64,000 nt of DNA, taken from Pontederia crassipes. Lineage: Eukaryota; Streptophyta; Magnoliopsida; Commelinales; Pontederiaceae. Shown here piece by piece: positions 1 to 12,402 of this stretch. Position 1 is the stretch's first letter. Each line of letters opens with the position of its first letter. The stretch spans positions 19,408,171 through 19,472,170 of the forward strand of contig CM060194.1 in NCBI GenBank assembly GCA_030549335.1, in the 5' to 3' direction. The notes beneath the pieces are model-generated. The model saw nothing but the letters and a program-made list of their open reading frames with translations, ran no database searches and had not been told where the DNA came from. The position numbers and the translations under genes are program-made.

Positions 1-350
1 AAAATTAGTTAATGGATTTAAATTTTTATCAAATTATTTTTAGATATTGCGACCATACAGCATTTAAACTAAATGTTTAGAAACTTATTTTACTACTACT
101 TGATTATATATATATATATATATAATTATACTACATTTTTTAAAGTGTAAGAAACTCATTCATAATCATTTATTTGATGTCGAGACATATATAACTTAAC
201 TAAGTTTGTTGACTCAATTAATTAATTATATATATAAGAGATTAAGTAGGCTGCTAAAGCATTGGATCAACGCATTTCTTTATGTACGATCCGAATGGAA
301 GTGCATATGGACCATCAACTTATCTTGGTTTTTTTTGGGCTAGTTGTGGA
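1..350. other. AT-rich left edge, no gene
   Basis: AT-rich sequence with a short TA microsatellite near 106-123. I see no coding region or element end that I can support here. It lies outside the inverted repeat that starts near 351. Confidence 0.5.
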
Positions 351-425
351 TCGTAAAAATTATATCCAATGTTCTTCATCTTTTAACTCGTTTCATCTGA
401 TATTTTCTTTACTTATTATCGATCG

Positions 426-1463
426 TGATATGAACCGAGAAACGCTTGCATTGAAAGCTGAATTGGTTAAGAAGATTAATGAGGATAGTAGGAATTATAT
501 TTTTCAAAGGAATGAACAAGTTGTTAATCGCTTGAATACCAAGAGGAAGAAGATTACTTTCCAGCGAGGATATTGTGTTTGGATACATTTTAGAAAAGAG
601 AGATTTTCACAGGAATGAAACTCAAAGTTGCATCCACGTGAAGATGGTCCTTTCAAGATCATTGAGAAAATGAATGATGACGACTATAAAGTTAACTTGA
701 AGGATTCGAGGACGAATCCTTCGAAGAGAAGGGGAATGATATGAATCGAAAAACTTCGATAAATGCAACTGATGAAAATAGGGATGTTCGAGTAAAGTTC
801 AATGATCAAGATAGTGCTATGGATCTCCGAGATAAAAAAAACTGAATATAATCAAGAATCCTTATGTCCACATAAAACATCAAGAGTAAAACAACTTCAG
901 AAGACAATAGAAATACATTTACAAAGTGGACATGCAACTATAAATCAGATCCAACTTTTCAATGTGTTACAAATCGAGCTGCATGAAGAGTCAGCATAAT
1001 TTGGTCCAAATAAATCGTGATTTAACCATATTTATTTGAAAATTTTGAAATTAATTATATAAGAAAATTCTGCTGAGAGTTGCAATTCATTTAGTTATTT
1101 TAGGAAACTAGCTACCTTGCTTATAGGCTAAGTTAGGCATTTTTCTTCCACCTTAAATTATGTTATCTAAAGCCTATAAATATTGTTATTTGTAATTATT
1201 TTAGACATCTTTGAATTTATGAAAATTTGGCTTAATTACTTCTGCTGTGAGAAAATTCCTGCTACCCGTTCTTCGGAAACTTTCATCGTTAATTACAATA
1301 TTAGATATCTTGTGATTAAATCCATCTATTTATAATATCGATTGCTTGGTTCATTATAATCTTGAGGTTGATATTCCGCTGCCTAAAAATTCGTTTGATC
1401 TTGTTTATTTTATTATCATATATTGTCTGGTCACTCAAGGCATTATTCTTGAGCATCGTATCA
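426..1463 (+). repeat. 5' LTR of X1, containing an integrase-tail-like segment
   Basis: Starts TGATATGAACCG and ends GCATCGTATCA. The first 311 bp encode, with stops, the C-terminal tail of a gypsy integrase; the segment GPFKIIEK is recognisable. This ends in a polypurine run at 724-736, followed at 737 by another TGATATGAA. The remaining roughly 725 bp look like an ordinary LTR, with a possible TATA-like CTATAAATA near 1,175. The apparent protein fragments at 262-618 and 802-999 belong to this LTR and its flank and are not genes. Confidence 0.75.
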
Positions 1464-1465
1464 GT

Positions 1466-1477
1466 TGGTATCAGAGC
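1466..1477 (+). other. Primer binding site, initiator Met tRNA
   Basis: TGGTATCAGAGC lies two bases after the LTR end. This is the canonical plant primer binding site complementary to the 3' end of initiator methionine tRNA, and it fixes both the LTR boundary and the orientation of X1. Confidence 0.9.
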
Positions 1478-2361
1478 TACGTTTTTTATTCGGTTTTCTA
1501 TCTTCCATTATTTTGTTGCTCCCTTATTTCAGTTTATGAAAAAAAATCTGATTTATTAGTTCTTCAAATCCTAGCCGTCTTCCTTATTTGGTTTCATTTG
1601 TTTTTCAAGCCTTAGTCGTCATCCTTGCATTCTTCAAATTCTGCTACAGATTAGAAAAAATAACAAAAAATTTCTGCTCATTTGTTGAAACCTTAGCAAT
1701 CATTCCTCTCTATTCTTCAAAGTCTACTACATTTCAAAAAAAAAAAAGAAACTGAGAAAAAAATTGAAAATAGAAAAAAAAGGAAAGCATAAGAAAGGAG
1801 AAGGGAAGAACAAGAAATAAAATATCTGAAAAAAAATTCGAAAAAAAAACTGAAAGGAAAAATTCAAAAGGAAGAGGAAGGCGAGAAAAGAAAATGAAAA
1901 CTTATTTATGGAGAAAAAGGAGAAAAAAATGAAATGAAAGATTAAAAAAGGAATAGGAAGGAATGAAAAGAAAAGGAAAGTTTATTTCTGGAGAGAAAGG
2001 TGCACAAGAAATTTTTAAGATTTTGAATGATTTAATCCAATGAATCAGTGATTTTTTATTTCATTACATATCTATCCTTATTTGGTAACATTTTTTTTAT
2101 CTCTATTCTAATTTCAGCTTCAAGATTTCTTTCGATCTTACAATCATATTGATAAATTATATTGATTTAATTGTTCATTGTCTTGTGTTGACTTGCATTA
2201 GTTCTCTTAGAACTTGTTGGAGAATTCAAGAGAGAAAAAAAAGCTGAGTGGTGAGTACAATTCAGGAAAAAGTCAAATATAGTTGAGGTACAATATAAGG
2301 GTCACCACGTGAAGTATTGAGATTGTTTTTATTATTACATTTGCTGCAGAAATTTCTCACA
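1478..2361 (+). other. Untranslated leader of X1
   Basis: No gene. A strongly A/G-rich stretch runs from about 1,735 to 2,010. It corresponds to the leader of X2 at 21,231-22,167 on the other strand, including a shared poly-A/purine-rich tract. Short open frames here (for example 1,346-1,615) have no recognisable product. Confidence 0.55.
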
Positions 2362-3306
2362 ATGTCAACAAGAAAGGACAAAGAATATAATCTTATAAAA
2401 AAAGCAATTGATTAGAGAACAATGATGGAGGTCATGACACAACATTTTCAACATATTGGCAATATGATTATCGAATTTCATGATGAGATAGATATGCAGA
2501 ACGATCAAATTGTACAACTACAACAAGTTATACAATTAAATCAAAGAAGAGATCGTCGAAAACATCATGTTGTTAATGATGAAGAGATAGAAGAGGAAGT
2601 TGATGAAGCCTTTGTTATAAATTGAAGAAGATAGAGACGTGTTCAGATTGGAGGTAAAAGAAATGAACGAGAAATGAAACAAAATAGAGATGTCACCGAT
2701 CGAAACACAGGTTCAATTAAACTCTCTCTTCCTACCTTTCAAGGTAAAAATGATCCTGATGCCTATATTGAATGGGAACAAAGGGTAGAAAGTATATTTC
2801 ATCGTCATAATTATTATGTTGAGAAAAAAGTTAAACTTGATATTATATCTTTTGTTGATTATGCTATTACTTGGTGGAATCAATTAACCATTAATAGGCG
2901 CAGAAATCGAGAACCTCCAATTGAAAATTAGGATTAGATGAAAACCATATTAAGGAAAAAATGTGTTCCTCCATCGTATTGTTGTGATTTAAGTATGAAA
3001 TTGCAGACTATGAGACCGGGATCAAAGATTGTTGAGGAGTACTATAAAAAGATGAAAATGACACTCATCCGCGCCAACATAAATGAGGATCCTGAAGACA
3101 CGATTGCAAGATTCATATGTGGGTTGAATCGAGATATTTTCATAGCTGTGGAACTACAAGAGTATTTGGAGTTTGATAAAGTTCTGCATAAGGTTATAAA
3201 TGTTGAGAAATAATTGAAGAAAGATATTTGTCCACATAGCAAATTTGAAAGTTTAACTTCTGCTTGGAAATCAAAATGATATGTAAAATCCAAGTCAATT
3301 GATAAG
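2362..3306 (+). pseudogene. X1 gag, N-terminal and central parts, broken
   Basis: Starts ATG TCA ACA AGA at 2,362, the same start context as in X2. A stop follows within about 20 codons. Fragments continue at 2,422-2,625, which is a charged, Gln-rich and probably coiled-coil region, and at 2,674-2,931 and 2,938-3,213. The last two carry the retrotransposon gag core: KLSLPTFQGKNDPDAYIEWE, then the conserved ITWWNQL. In the family this protein forms the virus-like particle that packages the RNA. Several stops interrupt the frame and Athila is inserted just after the core, so no full product is possible. The gag tail resumes at 13,905. Confidence 0.8.
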
Positions 3307-3311
3307 CCAGT

Positions 3312-5064
3312 TGATGTGAATTGTATGGAGTAGTGATAACTTGCTGGATTATGAGTTAGAATTGAGATAAAGTGAAACTCCTCAACTCACTTTACTGCAA
3401 GTGCACAAGTCATATGTAGAAAATTCAAGTGTCGTATCCACAGTGAGTTGGACCAAAGACTCACTATCTAGATTAGAGTAATCATAGACTAAGTTATCTA
3501 AAACAAGGAAATGGTGAAGAGTAAAAACAGATTTGGACTATGCTTAAGGAATCACTGTTTTTGGTATTTTGGTAATTAATATGAACCGAGATCTAATTAC
3601 TAGACTAAAAACTTAAAGGGATTGACAGTTAATAAAAAATTCTCCTAGGAATGAGATTCATCTAATTCAGCTATGGATGGATTAGAACAATTCATCAATG
3701 CATTCAATTCTGGTTCAACTTGAAAAAGGGCTGCTATCACAGCATAATTAAATCAAGGCCAATTATCACATTCTCATATGAATGTTAGTTAAGTTGAATT
3801 AGAAAAGAAATCCCACTGATGTTAAGTTATCATTAAACATGAGATTTGCACTTTACTGATATTGCCAAATCCTTTCATATTTGGCAAATCAGTAAGTATG
3901 AAATCCGTATCACAACTAATCAACATTCATAACAATGGGACAATTGATTCAATCAACCAAATAGGAATTTAATTAAATTCAATACTAATGTAAATGCTTC
4001 TTGGTTTATCTCTAAACATCAAGGGGACTTAAAATCAGCTTCTCAGCTACAATTGCAAATGAAATCCACATCAACACTAGTTAATTGGAAACATTAGGCA
4101 CTTAATCACAGATTGAAATCTAACAAATTATCATTGCATTCTTAATTCATTTCTGAATATCAAGAAAACCATAAATCAACCTCACAATTGCTAATGAAAT
4201 CAGAGCTTCACAATGATAAAATAGATTCCAATAAAAATCAGAATATCAGAATGGTTTTAACATCAGAGAAAGAAATCAACATTATTCATACTACATCCAT
4301 AACTAGAACTAGATTACTACACTATCCTAGGAGAGTTGGAATTTAGCTCCTCATAGATACAAAGATTGATGAAAAACAAATGAGGAAATTGATACAAATC
4401 ATCCTGAAATCAGATGATATCAGACTGTCGACAGACTCTTCCTCCTTTTCAGCTCTTGGTTCTTGCTTTTTGGTCCAGCAATCTTGCAAATGGAGGCTCC
4501 CCTTTTTTCTCCACGTTTCTCAGCTTTTATATGGTCCCTCATCACCCTTGGATCCAAATAAGAAGCTTCTATTGCCCCTGATTATGCCATCTGTCCTCTG
4601 GTTCTGAATTTCCAGTAGATTCCATCTGCTTTTTGGACAGCAATGCAGTGGTCCCCCCTCCTTTCCAGCTGGTTGCAGCCTTGTAAAACCTGCTATAAAG
4701 ACAAAAATAGCAAGCATCAAAATTCACAAATAAAAATCAAACAAATAGAGATTAGGACAACATATAGATGTGGTCAATTATCAAGTGTGGATAATATTTC
4801 ACAAGAATGATAACTTGTGCACCGAAATGATAACTTTGTTCATTGAAATGATAATTTTACACGTTGACTCAAGATTATTCAAATATGAACAATTCAGACT
4901 TCTATGCACATAAAAAATGATTAAAATCATAGCATGGTCAACTAGTACTCACAAGTGTATGCATTCTAGGCATATTTAGCCAAATGTAGGCAATTTTAGG
5001 GGCTCGATACATATGAATTCAAATGTAAATGAAGTGAAAACATAATATGATCAGCTAGTGATCA
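3312..5064 (-). repeat. 3' LTR of the Athila element (1,753 bp)
   Basis: Near-identical to 12,403-13,904 along most of its length. It keeps a segment of about 250 bp (about 4,040-4,290) that the other LTR lacks, so the length difference is a deletion in the 5' LTR. On the minus strand it begins right after the polypurine tract at 5,065. Open frames inside (4,380-4,720) have no recognisable product. Confidence 0.85.
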
Positions 5065-6577
5065 AACTCCTTCAAGCTTAGTCTTTTGCTTGTCCTCAAG
5101 CAAAACATTCAGATATTAAGAACAAAGCTTGAATAAAATAGTTCACAAGTGAATTGAAATTCAGCTGATTGAAATTTAATGAGTTTTCCACTTTGCTAAC
5201 ACTCCATTCTTTCCAAAACCCAATTTCTAGCTGAGGAATCACAAAGGTCAAAGCAAATTTAAGCTATGAAAGAAGTACTAATAGTAACTGAATTTGGATT
5301 TCATTGATTTTCAACTTTACTAAAAAGATTGAACTATAAATCTCTTCATGAACAGATTTTGCACTGCTTAAACAGGTTTGAAACCTGACTTTTATTCACG
5401 ATAATGCAAGTAAACAGGTTGAGATCTGATTTTTATTCATGCTGGTCACAGGATAAAGATCCTAGTTTTATTCAGGAGAGATTCCTTTTGGAATTTAACT
5501 CTCTTTATTCATGCATGCATGAAATGCAAAATGCAACTTTATTCTTTTTTCTTTTTCTCCATTTTTTTTCTGTTTATGAAGTGAGTAATAGTTCAAACTC
5601 AAGTAAGATTTAGATCCTTTAATACAAATAGTCAGTTTTCCTATTTAACATGGCAGCAAAAACCTTGACTCCATTCTAGACAACTTCTATTTTCATACTA
5701 ATCCATGAGTGTTAGCTAGTGTTACCCACAAAAAGAAGAAATTTTAGCTGAAATGAAATCAAATGCATCTGAAAAGGTAGGTTGATTGAAGCAAAAAGAT
5801 TAATAGCCAAATTGGCTACTTGGTGTTGGAGTGTACTAGCTGTCATATTAAAGGATTTCACCCATTTTGAAGTTAAAATGACAACAAAAATTGAGCTGAA
5901 TAATATCAGTAATAATTAGTGATAACTTGTTGAATATACTGATAACCAGGTGAAACTAATGATAACTTGATGATAACAGTGATAACATGGTGATAATTAT
6001 GATATGAGCATTAAAATGAATTAAAAACGTGATGTAAAGTTCAAAAATGCACCAGATTTCCTCTCCCAAACTTATTTTCAACATTGTCCTCAACGGTGAG
6101 AAATATAGGCAATGGAGAGGGTTAGGAGGGTATTGCTTCATTTGGTTTCTTCATATCAATTAGAGGCTTTTATGATCAATCCTTCTTGAAGTCTATGCAT
6201 TAGTGTGAAAGCAATTCTGCACAATTCAGTTTTAGAAATCAGAAAAGTGCACAATTCAGCAATTTGTAGGAGGATTGAGAAATGCACTAAAATTTAGCAA
6301 TGACAATTATGGATAACTGATATGAATGATAAGTCAGATATTATTATGATAATTAAAGCATGAACTAAAGAATAATATCAGTTATTAATGGCATTTCAGT
6401 GAGAAAAATTAGAATTGAGTTTAGGAATACTCCCTAGGTGAAAGGGTTAGAGGTGGATCTGATTCCTCTTTGAATTATTCCTGCAAAACAAAGAAAATTA
6501 GATATGAAATGGCTTGGATTGCCTCCCAAGAAGTGCCCTACTTTAATGTCTTAGGCTAGACATTATTGCATTTGAGT
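5065..6577 (-). other. Athila region between integrase and 3' LTR, no env gene seen
   Basis: The polypurine tract and the TTGAGGACAAGC motif lie at the left end (5,065-5,105). The rest is AT-rich with scattered short frames (5,404-5,613, 5,956-6,141) that show no transmembrane or envelope-like pattern I can defend. Many Athila elements carry an env-like frame here; this copy does not visibly do so. Confidence 0.55.
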
Positions 6578-7752
6578 TCAGCTAGGCAATTCTGATGGAT
6601 CTGTCAATAGCAGCACTTCCTTAACTAAATTCATTGCTGTGGGGTTATATAACTTCAGTCTCTGTCCAATAACCTTGAATATATCAGAGTTATCATTCAC
6701 AAGGTCCACAACTCCAAATGGGTAGACTTTGTGGACTTTGAATGGTCCACACCATCTGGACTTCAATTTTTCAGGAAAGAGTTTAAGCCTTGAGTTGTAT
6801 AGCAATACCAAGTCTCCAACTTTGAACTCTTTCTTCAATATCCTGCTGTTATGCCACATCTTTGTTCTTTCTTTGTAAAATTCAAAATTGTGGTAGGCAT
6901 TGAGTCTAATCTCATCTAATTCATCCAACTACAAAAGCTTTTTCTATCCACAAGAATGCATATCAAAATTCAGCACCTTGACAGCCCAATATGCTTTGTG
7001 CTTAAGCTCAATTGGCAAATGACAAGTTTTTCCATAAACCAACTTGTATGGGGAGATACCAATTGGAGATTTATAGGTTGTCCTATAGGCCCAAAGTGCA
7101 TCATTCATCTTGCTACTCCAATCTTTTCTAGTTAATGAAACAGTTTTCTCCAAAATGGCATTGATCTCCCTATTTGATATTTTAGATTGGCCATTTGTTT
7201 GTGGGTGATATGCTGTTGAAACTTTATGTTTGACCCCATATTTGCTCAGAAGGTTCTCAACACTCCTTTCTATGAAGTGGCTATCTCCATCACTGATAAC
7301 TACCTTTGGCACTCCAAACATTGGAAAAATGATTTCCTTGAACATTTGATAACTGCCTTGGAATCAGCAGCTACTGTGGGGATTGTCTCTATCCACTTGG
7401 ACACATAATCAATAGCCAATAATATGAATTTGTATCCAAATGAAGTAGGAAAGGGTCCCATGCAATCAATGCCCCAAACATAAAAAATTTCAACTTCCAG
7501 AATTTCCTATTGTGGCATTTCATTTCTTCTGGATATTGACCCTGCTCTTTGGCACACATCACAGTTCTTAACATACATGCGAGCATCCTTGAATAGAATA
7601 GGCCAATAAAAACCTGATTGGAGCACATTGGCAGCTGTCATCTGAGTGGCACCATGTCCTCCGGCATTCATGCAAAATGTCTTGAAATTTAGTTTCTGGC
7701 ACACACCTTCTAAACATCCCATCAGGAGATTTCTTAAACAGAAATGGATCAT
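6578..7752 (-). pseudogene. Athila integrase, broken
   Basis: Reading from 7,752 leftward, a zinc-binding region comes first (HGATQM, then NCDVCQRAGSISRRNEMP). The catalytic core includes [16 protein letters not shown] and the [13 protein letters not shown] stretch, at 6,944-7,345. The C-terminal domain is at 6,578-6,928 (GDLVLLYNSRLKLFPEKLKS). In the family this enzyme joins the element's cDNA to host DNA. The pieces lie in different frames separated by stops, so it is non-functional. Confidence 0.85.
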
Positions 7753-9960
7753 CCCAATAATAATCTTTTATGTCATGGAAGAATTTCTTCTTTTGCTGGT
7801 ATGAATAATCAGATGGAATGATCCCACAAACCAAATAATTCACAATGTCAGCATACCATGGGGCTGGAGTAGCTGATATAGCCATTAGGAAGTCATCAGG
7901 GAATGAATCATTAATAGAAATTATTGAAAATTCCTGAATTCCTTCCATCCTGGACAAATGGTCAGCCACTAGATTTTCAGTGCCTCTTTGATCTCTCATC
8001 TCTGCATCAAATTCTTACAGCAATAAAATCCATCTGATCAACATTGGTTTTGATTCTTTCTTGCTAATCAGATGCCTCACAGCTTGATGGTCAGTGTACG
8101 CAATAACTTTGGCTCCAACTAGATAGGATATGAATTTGTCAAATGCAAACACCACAGCCAATAATTCTTTTTCGGAGTGGCATAATTGACTTAAGCTTCA
8201 TCTAGAGTTTTACTGGCATAACAGATAACATAATGCTTCTTGTCCTTGGTTTAGCCTAGCACTGCTCCGACTGCCTAATCATATGCATCACACATTATTT
8301 CAAAGGGCAATGACCAATCTGGTGATTGCACAATTGGAGCTGATATGAGGGTTTGCTTCAGCTGGTTAAAGGCTTTCAAACAATCTTAATCAAAATTGAA
8401 ATCAGCATCCTTTGCTAGTAACTTTGTGAGGGGTCTGGTTATCATTGAAAAATTCTTGATGAATCTTCTATAAAAATCAGCATGGCCTAAGAAACTCCTC
8501 ACTGCCTTCACATTCTTTGGAGGTGGCAATTTCTCAATGGCTTCAATCTTGGTCTTGTCCATTTCAATCCCTCTATTAGAGACTGGCCTAGTACAACTCC
8601 CTCTTGAACCATGAAATGATATTTTTCTCAATTCATAATCAGATTGGATTCCCTGCACCTTTGCAAAACTTTTGTCAAATTCTCCAAACAGCCTTCAAAG
8701 GAATCCCCATAAACTGAAAAGTCATCCATGAACACTTCCATAATATTCTCAATAAAATCTAAAAAAATGGGCATCATACACCTCTGAAATGTGGCTGAGG
8801 CATTGCACAAACCAAATGGCATCCTTCTATAGGCAAATGTCCCATATGGACAGGTGAAGGTGGTTTTGTCCTGATCTTGGGATGGATTGAAATCTGTAAA
8901 AAACTTGAATAGCCATCCAAGTAATAGAAATGGGAATGTTTGGCGAGCTTCTCTAGCATTTGATCAATAAAAGAGAGTGGGAAGTGATCCTTTCTGGTTG
9001 CCTTATTCAATTTTCTGAAATTTATGCACATTCTCCAACCAGTGACTATTCTAGTGGAGATTAGCTCATCTGAATCTGATTTAACCACTGTGATTCCACC
9101 TTTCTTTAGCACAACTTGAATTGGACTGATCCACTCATTATCTGAAATTGAGTAAATGATTCCAGCATTCAAGAGTTTGAACACTTCCTTCTTCACAACC
9201 TCCTTCATCATAGGATTCAATCTCCTTTAGCATTCAATTGTGGGCTTGTAATTATCTTCCATGGGGATCCTATGTCCTAAAATCTGTGCACATTCTCCAA
9301 CTAGTGACTGTTCTAATGGAGATTAGCTCATCTGAATCTGATTTAACCACTATGATTTCACCTTTTTTTAGCACAACTTGAACTGGACTGATCCACTCAC
9401 TATCTGAGATTGAGTAAATGATTCCAGCATTCAAGAGTTTGAGCACTTCCTTCTTCACAACCTCCTTCATCACAGGATTCAATCTCCTTTGGCATTCAAT
9501 TGTGGTGTAATTATCTTCCATGGGGATCCTATGCATGCAAATTGAAGGATTAATTCCCTTGATATCTTCAATTGAGTAGCCAATCACTTCCTTGTACAGT
9601 TTGAGTCTCTTCAGCGTACCTGCTCTTTGGGTAAGTTTGCATTGATTATCACTGGATATGTGGAGTTCTCTCCCAGAAATTCATACTTCAGATTGCTAGG
9701 AAGAGGTTTCAGCTCCAATTTAGAAGAATTTTCTTTGGTTGAGCTGGTCTACAGTTCGGTAGTGAAAACCTTCTGCACTACATTCTGGATTTCTGATTTG
9801 TCCACTACTTTGAATGAATTCATCACATATTGGCAGGCCTTAGCTTCAGCGTCTTCTATTTCCTTCAAGTGATCAAACATAAGCCATCTTTGCAGAGGGT
9901 CTTCAATTGGAATTATTGCAGAAACTTGCTCCACTATCTGATTGAGTTGCCCATCTTCAA
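7753..9960 (-). pseudogene. Athila reverse transcriptase and RNase H, broken
   Basis: RT motifs are visible in order: an N-terminal region (ISDSEWISPVQVV) and MPFGLCNASATFQRC. The active-site block FMDDFSVYGDS (8,628-8,822) has both catalytic aspartates. Next come SFLGHADFYRRFIKNFS, an RNase H part around 8,050-8,300 and ENLVADHLSRM near 7,970. Stops and frameshifts divide it, and the N-terminal part is present twice through a local tandem duplication (9,025-9,549). The enzyme cannot be made as one chain. Confidence 0.85.
9025..9549 (-). repeat. 262-bp tandem duplication inside Athila RT
   Basis: The segment from about 9,025 to 9,286 is repeated at 9,287-9,549. Both copies contain the codons for ISDxEWISP and VVKSDSDELIS, and both end near the ATGGGGATCC motif. 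Copies differ at a few percent of positions, so the duplication is not very recent. Confidence 0.85.
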
Positions 9961-10030
9961 AATCTTCCTGCTGGAAATTGGGACTACTGATAACTTGAGC
10001 TAGATTGAACTCTATCTTGTCCTCTCTAAT

Positions 10031-11108
10031 TTAAAAGGTCAATCTACCTTCCTTGACATCTATAACAGTTCCTATAGTTGCTAGGAAAGGCCTGCCTAAC
10101 AGAATTGGGATATTCAGGTTATCATCCATGTCAAGTACTACAAAATCTACAGGAATGTAGAATTTTCCAACTTTCAGGGGTATGTCTTCAAGAATTCCAT
10201 GTGAATACTTGATAGATTTGTCATCTAGCTGCAATGACATGTTGGTGGGCTTCATATCTCCAACTTCTAGCTTCCTGCACAATGATAAAGGTATTACGTT
10301 GACAGATGCACCCAAATCACACATTGCCCTCTGAATTTTCCTATTCCTAATTTCACAAGGAATTGAAATACTTCATGGATCCTTCAATTTGGGAGGGAGC
10401 TTATTCTGAATTATGGTTGAGGCTTCTTCAGTCAAGACTATGGTTTCATGTTCCATGATTCTTCTTTTCTTGGTCAGAATCTCCTTGAGAATTTTGCATA
10501 TGAGGGCATTTCCTGAATTGCCTCCACAAATGGCTCATTAATATATTATTTCTTCAGAATTTCCAGAAATCTCTCATACTGTTGATCCTGCCTAGCTTTA
10601 ACCAATCTTTGTGGGAATGGTACAGGATCAAAAACTCTAGCCTTGATTTCATTCTGAGGGTTCTTGTTCTTATTTTCCACCATAATTTCTTCAACTAATT
10701 CTTCTGCAGGCTTTGAATTTGAATTTGCTCTAATTGAATTGTTCTCAACATGCTTCATTGGTTCTTCAATGATTCTTCCACTTTTGAGCTGAAGAGTTCC
10801 TTAGGATTAATTTCTAGTTGTTCAGAGAAGAATACTGGTGGTCTAGCTGAGGTGCTAGCTTGTTGAGCAATTTAACTTTCAAGAACTTTTTGATAAGCAC
10901 TTAAAGTTTCAAATCCAGAATTCAGTTTAAGCATTGCCTCTTCCTGTTTCTCTTGCTTTTTCAGGATGGTTTGCAATAGCTCCTCCATTTTTTATGTCTG
11001 AGGGGTTTGAACTTGTTGCTCATAAGGAGGTCTTTGCATTTGGACATTGGGAGGTTGATATGGAGGTGATTGATTTTTGGGTAAAATTTTGGACTGTCAA
11101 TTAGAATT
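10031..11108 (-). pseudogene. Athila protease and gag-pol linker, broken
   Basis: The protease frame (10,031-10,324) has CDLGASVNVIPLS, the D-x-G-A-S type active site of an aspartic protease, and the C-terminal ILLGRPFLAT. Upstream, 10,546-10,758 carries the linker with PFPQRLVKARQDQQYERF, typical of Athila/Tat elements. Stops separate these from each other and from gag. In the family the protease cuts the polyprotein into its working parts. Confidence 0.8.
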
Positions 11109-12080
11109 CTACATTGGAGGTGTTTGATAATGATTGACCTTGTATGACAAATAAGGATGATTCCCGCTTTCAGGAGTGTAGTACTCAGCAGGGGGCTTCA
11201 TTTCATAATTGGCCACAGCATTCACTTGATCAATTGATTGCTCATATTGTTGCATAATCAGATTGCAACTCTCAGTCATATGCCCTTGATTTCCACATAC
11301 ATCACATCTGTTCTCAGAATTGGATGCCTTGCTCACATTGGTTGACAAATTCAGCTTCTCCAAGACTTTTTGCAACACTTCTTCAATCTGGACAGAAATG
11401 TTGTTGACTTGGCTCTCAGTTGATGGCTTTCTTGTCCTGTCATGAGTGAGGAAGTGGTGGTTTTTGACAATGTTCTCAATCAGCTGGTATGTTTCATCAA
11501 TGTTTTTGGAGGCAAAAATCCCTCCTGCAGCAGTGTTCAATGCCACTTTGCTAGGATAATTCAACCCTTTGTGAAAATAGTTGATCAATTGCCATTTCTC
11601 AAATCCATAGTGTGGACATGCCCTCAACAGACTTTGGAGTCTTTGCCATGCATCACATACGTTTTCTTGATCCAATTGGTAAAATTTAGCTATCTGATCT
11701 ATGTAGTTATCAGTCTTGTTAGGAGGGAAAAATTCAGATAAGAACAGCTGCACAATGGATTCCCAAGTTGCAATTTCTTCAGGTGTGAGGGATTTGTACC
11801 AGATCTTAGCCCTGTCCTTGAGTGAAAAGGGAAATAATCTCATGTACACATCATTCATAGGAGTGTTATGGAAATGGTCAGTGTTGCACATCTCCTTGAA
11901 ATTGTCAATGTGTAGGGTTGGGTCTTCAATTCCTAATCCAGCAAATTGGTGCTGCATAATCATTGTAACTAGTGCTAGATTCAACTCAAAGGTGACAGCA
12001 GGTGCAATGGCTCCATCCACAGGTTGTCCTCTGACATTGCTAGGTGAATAACAGTCCTTTAGTGTTTTTAGAGCAGCCAT
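11109..12080 (-). CDS. Athila gag, 323-aa open frame
   Basis: Start ATG at 12,080, about 300 bases inside the primer binding site; the frame is open to 11,109. It has the Athila-type gag core (LFPFSLKDRAKIWYKSLTPE, then FFPPNKTDNYI). A CCHC zinc knuckle follows (CDVCGNQGHMTESC, about residues 262-275), which in this family binds element RNA. The frame stops before the linker, where intact relatives often continue, so it may be slightly truncated. It is the best-preserved transposon frame in the window, although its pol partner is dead. Confidence 0.82.
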   Translation of the reverse strand: MAALKTLKDCYSPSNVRGQPVDGAIAPAVTFELNLALVTMIMQHQFAGLGIEDPTLHIDNFKEMCNTDHFHNTPMNDVYMRLFPFSLKDRAKIWYKSLTPEEIATWESIVQLFLSEFFPPNKTDNYIDQIAKFYQLDQENVCDAWQRLQSLLRACPHYGFEKWQLINYFHKGLNYPSKVALNTAAGGIFASKNIDETYQLIENIVKNHHFLTHDRTRKPSTESQVNNISVQIEEVLQKVLEKLNLSTNVSKASNSENRCDVCGNQGHMTESCNLIMQQYEQSIDQVNAVANYEMKPPAEYYTPESGNHPYLSYKVNHYQTPPM

Positions 12081-12377
12081 GGTTTGATTGTTGACCTCTT
12101 CTTAAAAAATTCTTCTCCTTCTTTGTTCTCTTTGCAGCCTTCTTCTTCTATTGAATCTTCTCTTTGGTTCAGAATCAGATAAGTATAACTCTTCTTGACT
12201 ATCTGAATCCTACATAAATTGGAATCAAAAGTATCAAATTCAGGAAAGAAAGAAACTAGATAGAAATGAAAAATTCAGAATGATAACTTGCAAGAACTGA
12301 AAACTAGGCTAATAAATGGAATGATAACTAATCTAAAACTAATCTAAATTATCTAAAGTTAATCTAATTAACCTCAA

Positions 12378-12396
12378 ATCCCCGGCAACGACGCCA
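12378..12396 (-). other. Primer binding site, tRNA-Asp type
   Basis: On the minus strand TGGCGTCGTTGCCGGGGAT lies just after the 5' LTR. It matches the complement of the plant tRNA-Asp 3' end with one mismatch (T for C). Athila elements characteristically use tRNA-Asp. Confidence 0.8.
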
Positions 12397-12402
12397 AAAA
12401 CT

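Noticed and set aside
262..999. Small open frames at the left edge as host genes
   Set aside because: They are integrase-tail and LTR sequence of X1 plus flank, and are matched at 15,590-16,111.
5404..6141. Possible env-like gene of the Athila element
   Set aside because: Frames are short, on both strands, without signal peptide or membrane pattern.
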